64,000 nucleotides of DNA. Source: Parachlamydiales bacterium. Its GTDB lineage: Bacteria > Chlamydiota > Chlamydiia > Chlamydiales > JABDDJ01. The stretch lies in assembly GCA_041671045.1 (NCBI GenBank), contig JBAZCF010000001.1, forward strand, positions 625,630 to 689,629, written 5' to 3'. Numbering within the stretch: the stretch's first letter is position 1; each line of letters starts with the position of its first letter. Both the position numbers and the translations under genes were made by a program. Below the pieces are notes generated by a model. It made no database searches. It had not been told where the DNA came from and saw only the letters and a list, made by a program, of their open reading frames with translations. Below are positions 45,251-55,664 of the stretch, in pieces.

Positions 45251-46003
45251 TTAAGAATATAAAACTTTGTGAAGTGTCAGTCCTTGCGCAGGAGCCGTGA
45301 CGCCTGCTTCTGCCCTGATCCCATTTTCAAGTAGTCTATGTAACATTTCTATCGAGAGACGCCGTCTACCGATATATACAAGCGTGCCAACAATATTCCG
45401 TACCATTTTATAGAGGAAGTTAGTTCCTGAAATGTGAATGCAGAGACGGTTGTCTTCATATTGTGAAATATTGATCGCTGTGAGGGTACGGTATGTATCC
45501 GAAAAGTGTGTATTGGACAGCTCATTGCAGAATGCAGCGAAGTTATGGGTTCCAATCAGCAGCCTGGCAGCCTCATGCATTAGCGCAAGGTCTAGCGCGC
45601 CGGGAGTATGCCAGGTTGTCCAACGCCACTTTGGCGGTAGAACAACGCCATTTGCCAACCAGTAATGATAGATTTTGCCTTCAGCACTTAAGGAGGGATG
45701 AAAGTCGTCAGCTTCCTCTACGACATCTAGGACACGGATAGAAGGCGGTAGCAAACAGTTAAGGCTGAGTAGAAAAGAAGCAGGGTCTTTGCGCAATTGT
45801 GGAGTAGAAAAAGTGACAAGTTGAGCATCTGCATGGACGCCTGCATCAGTGCGACTAGCAGCATCGAGAGAAACAGGATGCTGCTGAATCTTTTCTATTG
45901 CAGTGCGGAGGGTGCCCTCAATTGACGGGCCCATCCGACTATCTTGCCATCCCTTAAAATCTGTACCATCGTAAGCGATGGTAAGTTTTAGCAGTTGACG
46001 CAC
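45251..46003 (-). CDS. truA: tRNA pseudouridine(38-40) synthase TruA
   Basis: 250 residues. It has the family start IAYDGTDFKGWQ (9-20) and the catalytic Asp in ASRTDAGVHA (49-58, D53), then ISGTNFLYKMVRNIVGTL in the C-terminal half. It makes pseudouridine at positions 38-40 of the tRNA anticodon arm. Its start overlaps the end of the marC-like gene by 16 nt, so it is probably expressed with the marC pair. Confidence 0.95.
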   Translation of the reverse strand: MRQLLKLTIAYDGTDFKGWQDSRMGPSIEGTLRTAIEKIQQHPVSLDAASRTDAGVHADAQLVTFSTPQLRKDPASFLLSLNCLLPPSIRVLDVVEEADDFHPSLSAEGKIYHYWLANGVVLPPKWRWTTWHTPGALDLALMHEAARLLIGTHNFAAFCNELSNTHFSDTYRTLTAINISQYEDNRLCIHISGTNFLYKMVRNIVGTLVYIGRRRLSIEMLHRLLENGIRAEAGVTAPAQGLTLHKVLYS

Positions 46004-46587
46004 TTAGTAACAAACTGTTGAATACCTTCTGCAAATCTTTGGATAGCCAACATGACTAATATCATTCCCATCAGTTTTTCAAACGCTAACAAGCCATTGT
46101 CGCCGACGAGTTCGTGCAGCTTTTTACCTGAGAGAAGCACTCCTAGCGCTAATGCCCAAGAAACAAAGATGGCGATGTTCATTTCTACAAAAGTCGTATC
46201 TACATGGGCGAAAAGCATAATCGTTGCCAAAGCGGAAGGCCCTGCAATGAGCGGGATGGCAAGCGGGATAAGATATGGCTCTTCGTTAGGCAAATTAGCG
46301 CGTGGGCTGTCCATCGTAGGGAAAAGGATTTTTATCGCTGTAAGGAATAAAATGGTACCTGAAGCAACACGTACAGTAAGTTCAGAAAGGTCAAGCGCGT
46401 AGAAAATGCCTTCACCGATAATGTTGAATAATAACATCAGGATGAGAGCGAAAACCATCTCTCTTAAAATGACTTTATTGCGTCTTTCTGCAGGAACATA
46501 TTGCATTAACTTCTGAAAGGAGGAGATGTTCCCAAAAGGATCCATGATAAGGAACAGAATAACGATGACGGTAAAAAGATTCATCAT
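45988..46587 (-). CDS. MarC/UPF0056-family membrane protein (1)
   Basis: 199 residues with six hydrophobic segments and the family segments FLIMDPFGNISSFQKLMQYV and PLAIPLIAGPSALATIMLFA, typical of MarC/UPF0056 integral membrane proteins. Biochemical role unknown (MarC is not a proven drug pump). It is the second of two marC-like genes in tandem, 9 nt downstream of the first. Confidence 0.88.
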   Translation of the reverse strand: MMNLFTVIVILFLIMDPFGNISSFQKLMQYVPAERRNKVILREMVFALILMLLFNIIGEGIFYALDLSELTVRVASGTILFLTAIKILFPTMDSPRANLPNEEPYLIPLAIPLIAGPSALATIMLFAHVDTTFVEMNIAIFVSWALALGVLLSGKKLHELVGDNGLLAFEKLMGMILVMLAIQRFAEGIQQFVTKCVNC

Positions 46588-46596
46588 GGCATTAAA

Positions 46597-47187
46597 TCAG
46601 GGGGTTAAAGTTTTAACAAAAAGGGTAGATCCATTGACGATCATCTCCATAGAAATCATAGAGAGGATCATTCCCATTAGTTGCTCAAGAGCTATCATTC
46701 CACGGTTGCCTAAAGCACGCTGCATATAAGGCGCGGTCGTTAAAACGAATGTTACGCCAATCCAAGCGATGAGTATAGCTGAAGAGATCAGCATAAAATT
46801 CTGCTCTTCTTTAGATTTGACCATGATAATGGTAAGCAGGCCAGGGCCTGAGATCAAGGGAGTAGCGATAGGGACGATCATAGGCTCTTTTATGGTCAAA
46901 TGCTGCTGTTCTGAGCGAACAGGGAAAATCATTTTTAAAGCCACGATAAACAGCATTACGCCGCCACAGAGGGAGACAGTATACCGATCGATATTTAAGC
47001 TAGTGAGGAAGGCTTCTCCAAAGAATTGGAAGAATAATGCCAAAGCGAGAGCTATTAAGGCTTCGCGCAGAAGTACCATGCGTTGTCTTTCAAAAGGCAG
47101 ATCCTTGACAACAGCCAAAATAGCGGGGGAGTTGCCAATAGGGTTTGCGACTAGAAAGAAAGTGAAAGCGATTTTTAGTGCCAGCAC
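46597..47187 (-). CDS. MarC/UPF0056-family membrane protein (2)
   Basis: 196 residues, a diverged paralogue of the next gene: FFLVANPIGNSPAILAVVKD and PIATPLISGPGLLTIIMV match the same conserved places. Six membrane segments. The tandem pair suggests an old duplication or a heteromeric complex. Lies 2 nt after the 47190-47585 gene. Confidence 0.88.
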   Translation of the reverse strand: MLALKIAFTFFLVANPIGNSPAILAVVKDLPFERQRMVLLREALIALALALFFQFFGEAFLTSLNIDRYTVSLCGGVMLFIVALKMIFPVRSEQQHLTIKEPMIVPIATPLISGPGLLTIIMVKSKEEQNFMLISSAILIAWIGVTFVLTTAPYMQRALGNRGMIALEQLMGMILSMISMEMIVNGSTLFVKTLTP

Positions 47188-47189
47188 AA

Positions 47190-47585
47190 CTATTTCCTAT
47201 TCATTTGGATATTTCTAATACTATAGGCTACGCTCAAAAAAGCTACCGGGATAGATGCTATGAGCATAGTGAGCGGCATCCAGTAGCTGCCTATGATAAG
47301 TAAAATACATACAATTAATCGTAATAATTTTGTACGATCAGCAATGTTATAACATTTATGCATAATTTGGGAAAGTTTGCTGAAATTATGTTTGTCTGCC
47401 AGTTTTACAGCCAATGCAGCTAAAAGAGATCCAATAGCAAAGCCAGCAAGGGGGAAGGCAATAGTGTACTTGTAGGTGTTTGCCGCAGTCGACAGTAAAG
47501 TAAAGAATGTTCCGGCTTTTAAGGATTGGTTGATGCTATAAGATGTGCTTGAAGTCGTGTTTGAATCTGCCGCAAAAGTTCTCAT
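47190..47585 (-). CDS. Small membrane protein with a double hydrophobic lobe
   Basis: 131 residues. There is a hydrophobic segment at about 43-62 and a long two-lobed one at about 87-122 (LLRLIVCILLIIGSYW, then MLIASIPVAFLSVAYS). The two-lobed pattern recalls chlamydial inclusion-membrane (Inc) proteins, and the N-terminus is Ser/Thr-rich as type III substrates often are, but this is weak evidence. Probably first gene of the marC-marC-truA operon. Confidence 0.55.
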   Translation of the reverse strand: MRTFAADSNTTSSTSYSINQSLKAGTFFTLLSTAANTYKYTIAFPLAGFAIGSLLAALAVKLADKHNFSKLSQIMHKCYNIADRTKLLRLIVCILLIIGSYWMPLTMLIASIPVAFLSVAYSIRNIQMNRK

Positions 47586-47648
47586 GAATTAATTATCCCT
47601 TTACGTGAAAGATATAACTTACAAAGTCTAATATTTTCGAGAACAAAG

Positions 47649-49088
47649 ATGACAACAACCATTGTATTATTCCGCCGTGATCTACGTATCCATGACCATC
47701 CCGCACTTTATCATGCCTGTGAAAAAGAGCACAAAATTGTTCCGTTATTCATCTGGTCGACGGAAGAAGAGGGTGCATGGCCTGACGGAGGTGCCTCCAA
47801 GTGGTGGCTGCATTATTCTTTGTTAGCCTTACAAGAAGACCTTGATTCCATCGGATTGAAACTAACAATTCGCAGCGGAAAAATAAGGGAAGTATTATCA
47901 GACGTTATAAAGGAAACAGAAGCTACTTCTATCTTTTGGTCGCGACGCTATGAGCCAAGCATTATCGCACACGATAAAATGATTAAGTCAGAATTTTCAG
48001 GCCAAGGCTTAGATGTTGTAAGCTATAACGCTTCCTTATTGAATGAGCCTTGGACTATTGAGAATAAGCAAGGCAAACCTTATCAGGTCTTCACGCCTTA
48101 TTGGAAAGCGTGTTTAGCTAAAGGCGAGCCTTCAGAACCTCTACCTATGCCAAAAAAGGGACAGCAAGGGCATAAACTACCTTCCTTGAAAGTTGAAGAC
48201 TTAGGGCTACTTCCCATCATGCATTGGGACACCGGTTTGAAAGAAGCTTGGACTCCAGGCACAAGGCATGCCTTAAAACTTCTGGATCATTTTATTAGCG
48301 GTCCGATCCTTTCCTATAAAGAACAGCGGGATTTTCCTGCTGTCGAAGGTATTTCACGCTTATCACCATATCTCCATTTTGGCGAGATCAGCCCGCGCAT
48401 GGTTTGGAAGGCTGTGCGCACAAAATATCCCCATCCCCGATCAGACGGTATCAACGTTTATTTAAGTCAGCTGGGGTGGAGAGAGTTCGGACATCATCTT
48501 TTATACCATTTCCCTAAAACGACAAATTTTCCGCTTAGGGAAGATTTTGCCTTATTCCCATGGAAAAGTGATCCGAAAGTGTTAAAGGCATGGCAAAAAG
48601 GGTTAACAGGCTATCCAATAGTCGATGCTGGTATGCGCCAGCTTTGGAAAACAGGTTGGATGCATAATCGCGTAAGAATGATCGTAGGTTCTTTTTTAGT
48701 GAAAGACCTATTGATCACTTGGCTGGAGGGAGCCAAGTGGTTCTGGGATACACTTGTAGATGCCGACCTAGCCAACAATACTTTAGGTTGGCAATGGGTA
48801 GGCGGCTGCGGAGCTGATGCGGCCCCTTATTTCCGCATTTTTAACCCTATTTCACAAGGTGAAAGGTTCGATTCAGATGGGTTCTATGTAAAAACGTGGA
48901 TCCCCGAGCTTGCAAAGGTACCGAGCAAGTGGATACATAAGCCTTGGCTAGCGCCGCCGGATATTTTAAAGAATGCTGATGTTGAGCTGGGGAGTGATTA
49001 TCCATGGCCGATTGTAGAGCACGATAAGGCGCGTGTCCAAGCATTGGCAGCTTTTTCGCAAGTTCGAAATTTTGCTGAGCAGCTTTAA
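47649..49088 (+). CDS. phrB: Deoxyribodipyrimidine photolyase
   Basis: 479 residues, class I CPD photolyase/cryptochrome family. An N-terminal antenna domain (IVLFRRDLRIHDHPALYHAC) and a C-terminal FAD domain with GWREFGHHLLYHFP, the signature TGYPIVDAGMRQLWKTGWMH, NRVRMIVGSFLVKDLLI and NNTLGWQWVGGCGADAAPYF are complete. It repairs UV dimers with blue light. The last 242 nt are overlapped by the convergent gene 48847-50793; the photolyase end is well conserved, so it is the real one of the two there. Confidence 0.95.
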   Translation: MTTTIVLFRRDLRIHDHPALYHACEKEHKIVPLFIWSTEEEGAWPDGGASKWWLHYSLLALQEDLDSIGLKLTIRSGKIREVLSDVIKETEATSIFWSRRYEPSIIAHDKMIKSEFSGQGLDVVSYNASLLNEPWTIENKQGKPYQVFTPYWKACLAKGEPSEPLPMPKKGQQGHKLPSLKVEDLGLLPIMHWDTGLKEAWTPGTRHALKLLDHFISGPILSYKEQRDFPAVEGISRLSPYLHFGEISPRMVWKAVRTKYPHPRSDGINVYLSQLGWREFGHHLLYHFPKTTNFPLREDFALFPWKSDPKVLKAWQKGLTGYPIVDAGMRQLWKTGWMHNRVRMIVGSFLVKDLLITWLEGAKWFWDTLVDADLANNTLGWQWVGGCGADAAPYFRIFNPISQGERFDSDGFYVKTWIPELAKVPSKWIHKPWLAPPDILKNADVELGSDYPWPIVEHDKARVQALAAFSQVRNFAEQL

Positions 49089-50793
49089 AACTGTGAATGC
49101 GTAGAAGAGATCCATTTTGCCCGCCATTAACTACAGACAAGGATCCAACACTACGCTGTTTATGGAGTAGCGCAGGAAGGTAGACGAGGCCTGTATGCCA
49201 GAATGGGTGTGCATTTAGAGCTTTCCAAACTTTTTTACCTTCTTCAATGATCCATTTCCCCCTCCACGCGCCGAGGGGTATATGTAAAGTGATCAGAATA
49301 CGTGAGGGAAGGTCGCGAGGGAAGAGTCTTAGCACAGAGAAAACAGCGGCCATGCCGGATTGGGGTTCAGTTTCAATAAGCGGCATGACGAACATATTGG
49401 GAACGCGGTCAATGCCGACAACTTTTTCTAAAGTTGTCTGTACCCATTTAGCACAGTTTTCTGATTCAATTTGATAGATGAAATTCTTCGAACGGGCTTT
49501 GAATATGTCATTTTTAATGAGGTTCATTAAGTTTTCAGCTTGCAATGCAGTCAGCGGGAACGAGTGCTGGGCATGCTGTCTATGAGTGTAATAGGCATTA
49601 TCATCAGGGTAAGCAATAGTCGCATGGACGCTGTTAGCGAAGATGATCAGAGTATCTAAAGTGTTTTTTGGGAAAACTGTGGCTACTTTACCGAAATCAT
49701 AGATAGCATATCTTCCGTCGTGCATGGGAATTGCCACTTCCAGAAAAGCATGGCTGTTTTCATAATCCAGAGTTAGGGATCCACGGGTTGCACTAGCGGC
49801 AGCGATCCAATGTTTGCCATCAGCAGCAAAGCCGTATCTCTGACGGACGGCTCCTTTCTCTAAGGTTTCTAAGATAGGGAGCTGCTTCCACCATTCGGGC
49901 AAGTCTAAATTAATGGGAATATATTCTTTGATTTCATCATTCCAATAGCCAAGTTTGTGAGCGTTCCAGTTAAGGATTCCTGCGGAAAAGAACTCTAGCT
50001 TTCCGGTTTTATAATTTTTCTCACTGAAAATATCAAAGATCTCTTTCAAGCTTAATACCCATTTTCCTTTCAAGACCACATGTTCTTCCAATTCCAGCAT
50101 ATTGACATAACGGCCTTCGACAAGAATGGCCAAATATTTTTCATTACACGAGGTGAAAATGCGGAGGGCATTGGGGTGGGCTTTTTGCAATCTGCCTGAA
50201 AGGTTACATGCAACTAGAAGCTGCTGCGAAGCGGGATACTGAATAAAGGGTTCTACAGGGTTATAGTCTTGCAAAAGCCAGCATAGGAAATTTTCAGAGA
50301 AGGCTGAATCTACTAAGAGAAGTTCAATAAACTCTGGATAAAGGGCGGTTAGACGCAGCTGACTATTAATTTCAATAGAGAGGGATTCTTTAGAATGTAT
50401 AGGGTGTTGCTGTTGCCAGCGTAGAGCAAGTGCTGTAATAATACTGAGGTTAGCAGCGTAAGAGGGAATAGAATGACGATGATGCTGAGTAATACGGTAT
50501 TTTATACCCAACATCTTCCATATCAATATGCTACGAGATCTGACCAGCGCGATTGTTTTTGGTAATGCAGAAGCTGCTTCGAGGTGTAATTCAATTTTAT
50601 CTAGGAGTGACTGGAGGGGAGGAGGGATATTCTTCATCGGCCAAAGCAAAGGGATTCTCTCTACGGCATCTATCTTTACAATTAACGCATTATTCTCACT
50701 AATCCATTGGCGAATTTGTAAAGAGAGTGCTAAATTTTTAAATATTTGAAGACTGCCAAACATTATTATGATTATTTTAATTAATAATCGCAT
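48847..50793 (-). CDS. Large hypothetical protein, 3' end overlapping phrB
   Basis: 648 residues, starting MRLLIKIIIIMFGSLQIF, with a short hydrophobic N-terminus. No family that I recognise; there are WD-like or beta-rich stretches (ATRGSLTLDYENSHAFLEVA) and YLPALLHKQRSVGSLSVVNG near the end. The final 80 residues (from about 568) read antisense through the photolyase gene, so the original stop was probably near 49090 and has been lost. Transcription converges on phrB. Confidence 0.6.
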   Translation of the reverse strand: MRLLIKIIIIMFGSLQIFKNLALSLQIRQWISENNALIVKIDAVERIPLLWPMKNIPPPLQSLLDKIELHLEAASALPKTIALVRSRSILIWKMLGIKYRITQHHRHSIPSYAANLSIITALALRWQQQHPIHSKESLSIEINSQLRLTALYPEFIELLLVDSAFSENFLCWLLQDYNPVEPFIQYPASQQLLVACNLSGRLQKAHPNALRIFTSCNEKYLAILVEGRYVNMLELEEHVVLKGKWVLSLKEIFDIFSEKNYKTGKLEFFSAGILNWNAHKLGYWNDEIKEYIPINLDLPEWWKQLPILETLEKGAVRQRYGFAADGKHWIAAASATRGSLTLDYENSHAFLEVAIPMHDGRYAIYDFGKVATVFPKNTLDTLIIFANSVHATIAYPDDNAYYTHRQHAQHSFPLTALQAENLMNLIKNDIFKARSKNFIYQIESENCAKWVQTTLEKVVGIDRVPNMFVMPLIETEPQSGMAAVFSVLRLFPRDLPSRILITLHIPLGAWRGKWIIEEGKKVWKALNAHPFWHTGLVYLPALLHKQRSVGSLSVVNGGQNGSLLRIHSFKAAQQNFELAKKLPMLGHAPYRALQSAMDNHSPAQHQHSLKYPAALAKAYVSTCSVPLQARGSTFLHRTHLNRTFHLVK

Positions 50794-51069
50794 AATTCAC
50801 CTCGATGGCATGTAATTTGCTATAATATAATTAAATTAAATAATTATATTAAAAAGTCATTATGTGTACGCTTGCAACGAGTCGTCCGCTTTAAGTCTTG
50901 TTTCTTCTAATTTCATTATACTCTTTTCTTGAATTTTTTTCCTTTTAGCAACAATTAATTAAAAACTAAAATCTTCATAAGAGAAAACCATCTGTAGTTT
51001 TCGATTGTGTTATTCTTGCTTCCCTCAAGGTAATCTGCTACGCTGAAGGAAAACTCTATAGTCACTATC

Positions 51070-53943
51070 ATGTCAAAAACCGAAGATACTCAAACGGAAT
51101 TACCGAAAGCTTACGAAGCCAAAAACATTGAAGAGAAATGGTATGGTTTCTGGGAGCAAAATAAACTATTCTCCGCCCAATGTAATTCCAATAAAAAACC
51201 TTATTGTATAAGCATCCCTCCTCCAAATGTGACGGGCGTTCTTCATATGGGACATGCCCTAGGCGACACCCTTCAGGATGTACTTATCCGCTGGAAAAGA
51301 ATGTTGGGCTTCGAAGCGTTATGGGTACCCGGAACGGATCATGCCGGCATAGCCACCCAAACTGTTGTCGAGCGCCATCTGATGAAAACCAAAGGAAAAA
51401 CTCGTAAAGAGTTTTCCCGCGAAGACTTTCTTGATGAAGTGTGGAAATGGAAGGAAAATAGCGAAACGCGCATCATTAATCAAATTAAACGTTTAGGATG
51501 CTCCTGCGACTGGGACAGGCTAAGATTCACAATGGATGACGGCTGCAACAAAGCTGTCCGCACCGTCTTTAAAAAGATGTTTGACGAAGGCTTAATCTAC
51601 CGTGCAAACTATCTTGTCAACTGGGACCCCGTGACAAAAACAGCCCTAGCCGATGACGAGGTTGAATATGAAGATCGTCATGGTTCACTATGGCATATAA
51701 AATATCCTTTAGCCGATGGCTCCGGGTTCATTCGCATTGCAACTACACGCCCTGAAACCATGTTAGGCGATACGGCAATTGCAGTATCCCCCCGGGATGA
51801 GCGCTATACGCACCTTATTGGGAAAAACGTTATTCTTCCCTTAGCAAACCGTTCCATACCCATCATTGCCGACCACTATGTAGATCCTGAATTTGGTACA
51901 GGCATGGTCAAAGTAACTCCGGCGCACGATCCGAATGACTATCAAATCGGCCTGAGACATAACCTGCCCCAAATCAATATCCTCACTCCCGATGCACACA
52001 TCAACGAGCAAGGCCTGCAATTTGAAGGATTGACCATCGAAGAAGCGCGTAAAGCCGTTGTGGAAGCCTTAGATGGATTGAATCTCGTCGAGGCTATTGA
52101 GCCGCACCTGCACCGTGTGGGCGTGTCCTATAGATCCAAAGCTGTTATTCAACCTTACCTTTCCTTGCAGTGGTTTGTCAAAATGGACAAATTCGGAAGA
52201 AGCCTGCGCGCTATGGTGGATGACGGTAATGTCAAAATCCTGCCGCAAAACTGGGAAAGCACCTATTTTCACTGGATCGATAACCTGCGCGATTGGTGTA
52301 TAAGCCGCCAATTATGGTGGGGACACCGCATTCCGGTATGGTATAATAAAATGGATCCAGACCGCATCCTTTGCTGGGGCGGAGAAGGGGAACCTCCTGA
52401 AGTTACAAATGCTCCGAATGAGTGGGTTCAAGAAGATGATGTTCTCGATACTTGGTTTTCAGCTGCTTTATGGCCATTATCCACATTGGGCTGGCCGGAT
52501 GATACCCCGGAATTGAAAACATTCTATCCTAATGCCATCCTCATCACAGGCCATGATATCCTATTTTTCTGGGTAGCAAGAATGTTGCTCATGGGCAAAT
52601 ACCTCAAAAACGAAGCTCCATTCCCTGAGACATTTTTACACGGCCTTATTTTCGGCAAGTCCTACTGGCGTAAAAACCAGCAAGGCGGAATCAACTATGT
52701 TACCGACAAAGAAAGAGTCGATTACGACTTAGGCAAAACCATACCCCCAGATGTTTCCTATCGCTGGGAAAAGATGTCCAAGACCAAAGGCAACATTATC
52801 GATCCTTTGGAGATCATTGACCTCTATGGTGCGGATGCAATGCGTATGGCCCTCTGCGCAAGTGTGACACAGGCACGTGAAATCGACCTGGATCGCAGAC
52901 GATTTGAGGACTTCAAGAACTTCGCTAACAAAGTTTGGAACGGCGCGCGCTTCACCATGATGAATTTGGAAGGCCGCCCTGAAGATGGCCTAAATGCATT
53001 AACTGCGCAGGATTTTGCCAATGGATTAGATTCCAAGCATCTCGATCTTGAAGACCACTGGATACTTTCCAAGCTGCAGCGTACAGTGCGCGATGTGAAT
53101 CGACACCTTACAGCTTACTCCTTTGACCAAGCTGCTTCTCAGGCTTATGACTTCTTTTGGAAAGAGTTTTGCTCCTACTTCTTGGAGATTGCAAAACCCG
53201 TACTGACAGGTAAGCGTGGCAGCCCCGAAAAAAGAGCCAACAAACAAAAGCTTCTCGTTATCGTCATGTGTCAAGCTATCCGCTTGCTGCATCCTATGGC
53301 GCCGTTCATTACAGAAGAATTATTCCAAAGACTGAAAGAACGTTTTCCTAATTTGAAGGCGGACTTTGCTGCGGATGTATATACTCAAGAGACGATTAAA
53401 GCACTGTCCTGCCCAGCTTGTATTGTTGCCCATTATCCGGAAGTGATCAATACGGACGACATTAAGCCGGAGATAGAAAGCGCATTTGACGTCGTTAGCC
53501 AAGCCGTCTACACTATCCGTAACTTGCGCGGCGAGATGCAGCTTCCTCCATCTATTGCAGTGGATGTGTATATTAACTCCACAGAAAATGCTAAAGAACT
53601 GATGCAGCTACAGAAAAATCAGGGGATCTTGGAAGCCCTGGTGAAGGTGAATAGAGTACATTTTGACGAACGTATACCGCAAGCCTTCGGCGCTAAGGGC
53701 ACAGTGTCAGCAATGACTGTCTTCATTCCTCTGCCGGAAGGGTACAAGAAACAAGAGAAAGTCCGCTTGGAAAAAGAGAAAGGTCGATTGGAAACTTCTT
53801 TGGCAGGTCTACGCCAAAGGTTGAACAACAAGGACTTTGTAGAAAAAGCTCCTTCCAATCTCGTCGACGATCTACGTAAACAAGTAGCGGATGCAGAAAC
53901 GGCATTAGACCATCTAAGCAGCGCTCTTGCTCAGTTGGATTAA
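51070..53943 (+). CDS. valS: Valine-tRNA ligase
   Basis: 957 residues, class Ia synthetase. HIGH-type motif PPPNVTGVLHMGHA (about 49-62), KMSKS-type motif WEKMSKTKGN (about 566-575), the editing domain with TTRPETMLGDTAIAV, and the C-terminal coiled-coil tail (from about 890). It charges tRNA-Val. A 30-bp palindromic terminator follows at 53958-53987. Confidence 0.97.
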   Translation: MSKTEDTQTELPKAYEAKNIEEKWYGFWEQNKLFSAQCNSNKKPYCISIPPPNVTGVLHMGHALGDTLQDVLIRWKRMLGFEALWVPGTDHAGIATQTVVERHLMKTKGKTRKEFSREDFLDEVWKWKENSETRIINQIKRLGCSCDWDRLRFTMDDGCNKAVRTVFKKMFDEGLIYRANYLVNWDPVTKTALADDEVEYEDRHGSLWHIKYPLADGSGFIRIATTRPETMLGDTAIAVSPRDERYTHLIGKNVILPLANRSIPIIADHYVDPEFGTGMVKVTPAHDPNDYQIGLRHNLPQINILTPDAHINEQGLQFEGLTIEEARKAVVEALDGLNLVEAIEPHLHRVGVSYRSKAVIQPYLSLQWFVKMDKFGRSLRAMVDDGNVKILPQNWESTYFHWIDNLRDWCISRQLWWGHRIPVWYNKMDPDRILCWGGEGEPPEVTNAPNEWVQEDDVLDTWFSAALWPLSTLGWPDDTPELKTFYPNAILITGHDILFFWVARMLLMGKYLKNEAPFPETFLHGLIFGKSYWRKNQQGGINYVTDKERVDYDLGKTIPPDVSYRWEKMSKTKGNIIDPLEIIDLYGADAMRMALCASVTQAREIDLDRRRFEDFKNFANKVWNGARFTMMNLEGRPEDGLNALTAQDFANGLDSKHLDLEDHWILSKLQRTVRDVNRHLTAYSFDQAASQAYDFFWKEFCSYFLEIAKPVLTGKRGSPEKRANKQKLLVIVMCQAIRLLHPMAPFITEELFQRLKERFPNLKADFAADVYTQETIKALSCPACIVAHYPEVINTDDIKPEIESAFDVVSQAVYTIRNLRGEMQLPPSIAVDVYINSTENAKELMQLQKNQGILEALVKVNRVHFDERIPQAFGAKGTVSAMTVFIPLPEGYKKQEKVRLEKEKGRLETSLAGLRQRLNNKDFVEKAPSNLVDDLRKQVADAETALDHLSSALAQLD

Positions 53944-53957
53944 GCAACACGTTCTTT

Positions 53958-53987
53958 GGATAGAGTGCGATTAATCGCACTCTATCC
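53958..53987. terminator. Perfect 30-bp palindrome after valS
   Basis: The arm GGATAGAGTGCGATT is followed at once by its exact reverse complement, 15 nt past the valS stop. A 13-15 bp hairpin with almost no loop is a good transcription end, though the T-tract is short. Confidence 0.65.
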
Positions 53988-54226
53988 TATCTAAATGCTC
54001 TCTTTTATATTCGATTTTTTATATATAGTACGATCTTAAATACTTAAAGAAGATAGAGAAAATAAAAAAACATTTCGGCGCTATTCAATGTTCTAAATAT
54101 GTTCCAAAACGAAATATGATCTGTAAGCACCTGATTCCTGTAAAGGATAGCCTTTGCGCAACTTGACCTTAAGGATAAAAGGATTATGAGAGGGGTCTGC
54201 ATCATTATGAGATACCATTACCTCCT

Positions 54227-55141
54227 ATGAATAAGATGAAAAGACATTTACAAAAATATTATTGGATTATTAGGGATATAAATACCCGATGGTGTAGTCC
54301 ATTGTTTTGGCTGCTTGCCATGCTAGGATCTGTACTCTTAAGGACAGGCACATTAACGGGCTCTATATATGACAAAGATCCCTTTATTCAAAATATCCAT
54401 TCTAGAGTCATCGAAACCATAAAACATTCAGACAGCGTCCCCGGATTGAAATCAGAAGAGTTTAATACTCTTAAAGCTGGCCTTTTAGAACGCTGGAATG
54501 CACTAATAGAGAAAGGTGTTTTTGAAATAACAGCTTCAGATCAAGAAGTTAGACCCTATTTTGTAGCTCTACAAGGGATTGTTGAACACGTACTCTCTAA
54601 TGAACTAGGTAACAGTGTCCGATCCCTCACAGGAGTAATACATACTCCTATGCCAGCCACACCCCTTTGTACAAAAGGGAATGTCTCCGAAGAGTTAGTA
54701 GATTCCTCAATTGAAAAAGATCCGCTACGTTTATTCACTGTTAAAGCTCGGACAACAATCATTAGGGATTATTTATTTCATGGAGGGGATTTATACGTTG
54801 TTTATCCTAAAGAGGGATTAACTAAACGTACTGCAATTCAGCAGCAAATTTATAAAAATGAGCTGAACACTTATCCGTCACATCTTTTTGATCGTCCTTT
54901 AGATTGCGAATGTATTGACAATGATTTGATAGGAGCATCTTACCTATTTAAAACCTCAGATGGGAAGTTATTTGCTTTTGCTATTAAAATACCCCAAGCA
55001 AATAGTCCTCAAGAATTGGGCTGCTTTGGTTTGTGGTTTGGTGAATTCGAGATAACAACACCAGCATATGTAAGAATATCATTTGTTTTAGAGAGTATCT
55101 TAAAGCATTCTTCCAAACCTATTGCCTTACCAGATAGCTAG
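54227..55141 (+). CDS. Hypothetical protein with one N-terminal membrane segment
   Basis: 304 residues. A hydrophobic stretch CSPLFWLLAMLGSVLLR (about 22-38) anchors or exports it; the rest is soluble and Cys-poor. No known domain is recognised. The start has no strong ribosome site. It lies alone between valS and a stretch with a regulator relic. Confidence 0.6.
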   Translation: MNKMKRHLQKYYWIIRDINTRWCSPLFWLLAMLGSVLLRTGTLTGSIYDKDPFIQNIHSRVIETIKHSDSVPGLKSEEFNTLKAGLLERWNALIEKGVFEITASDQEVRPYFVALQGIVEHVLSNELGNSVRSLTGVIHTPMPATPLCTKGNVSEELVDSSIEKDPLRLFTVKARTTIIRDYLFHGGDLYVVYPKEGLTKRTAIQQQIYKNELNTYPSHLFDRPLDCECIDNDLIGASYLFKTSDGKLFAFAIKIPQANSPQELGCFGLWFGEFEITTPAYVRISFVLESILKHSSKPIALPDS

Positions 55142-55664
55142 GGCTAGCTTGACCGGGTAGTCTAAGAGCCATAGGATCATTCTAAGCATCATCACATCTA
55201 ATAAGATATGATCTGTTTTAAAGACAGGACTTCTCCTTAAGAGAATTGGCCAAAGAAATAGAAGTAAGTGTTGGACTGGCCCAGCGAGTTTTTAGCATCC
55301 TGGTCTTGAAATGTTTTCTCCAAACAGAGGGAGTAAGAACAGCTAAGAAGTTTTTTACTAATCTAATTGTTTCGCTAATAATTCATAGAAAGATATTAGA
55401 TTTAAACGGTTCGCTCGACAGTCATTAAAAAATGCCTGGAAGATATCTTAAGCGACTTAAATATAGTTAAAGCCTTATTTTCATTACGAGCCTATCCAAC
55501 AAAATCAGAAGAAAAGAGACGATTCTTGATGTTTCAATAACTTGGGTAAAGTCAATTAAAGAGGAAATTTAGATATGTAGCCGTTTTACTAAATATAAAA
55601 GCTATATTTATAAATAATTAACATTTATAATGTATATTATTACTTTTATTGCTTTAGGACAAAT
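55142..55664. other. Gap holding a winged-helix relic
   Basis: About 520 bases. The only coding trace is the HTH fragment listed next. The last 100 bases are AT-rich and hold the promoter area of the repeat protein. Confidence 0.5.
55231..55428 (+). pseudogene. Winged-helix HTH fragment
   Basis: The frame reads FSLRELAKEIEVSVGLAQRV and, further on, EGVRTAKKFFTNLIVS up to a stop at 55428. The LRELAKEIxVSxGLAQRV helix-turn-helix looks like the N-terminal winged helix of AbiEi-type antitoxins or related regulators. No start and no effector part remain. Confidence 0.5.
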
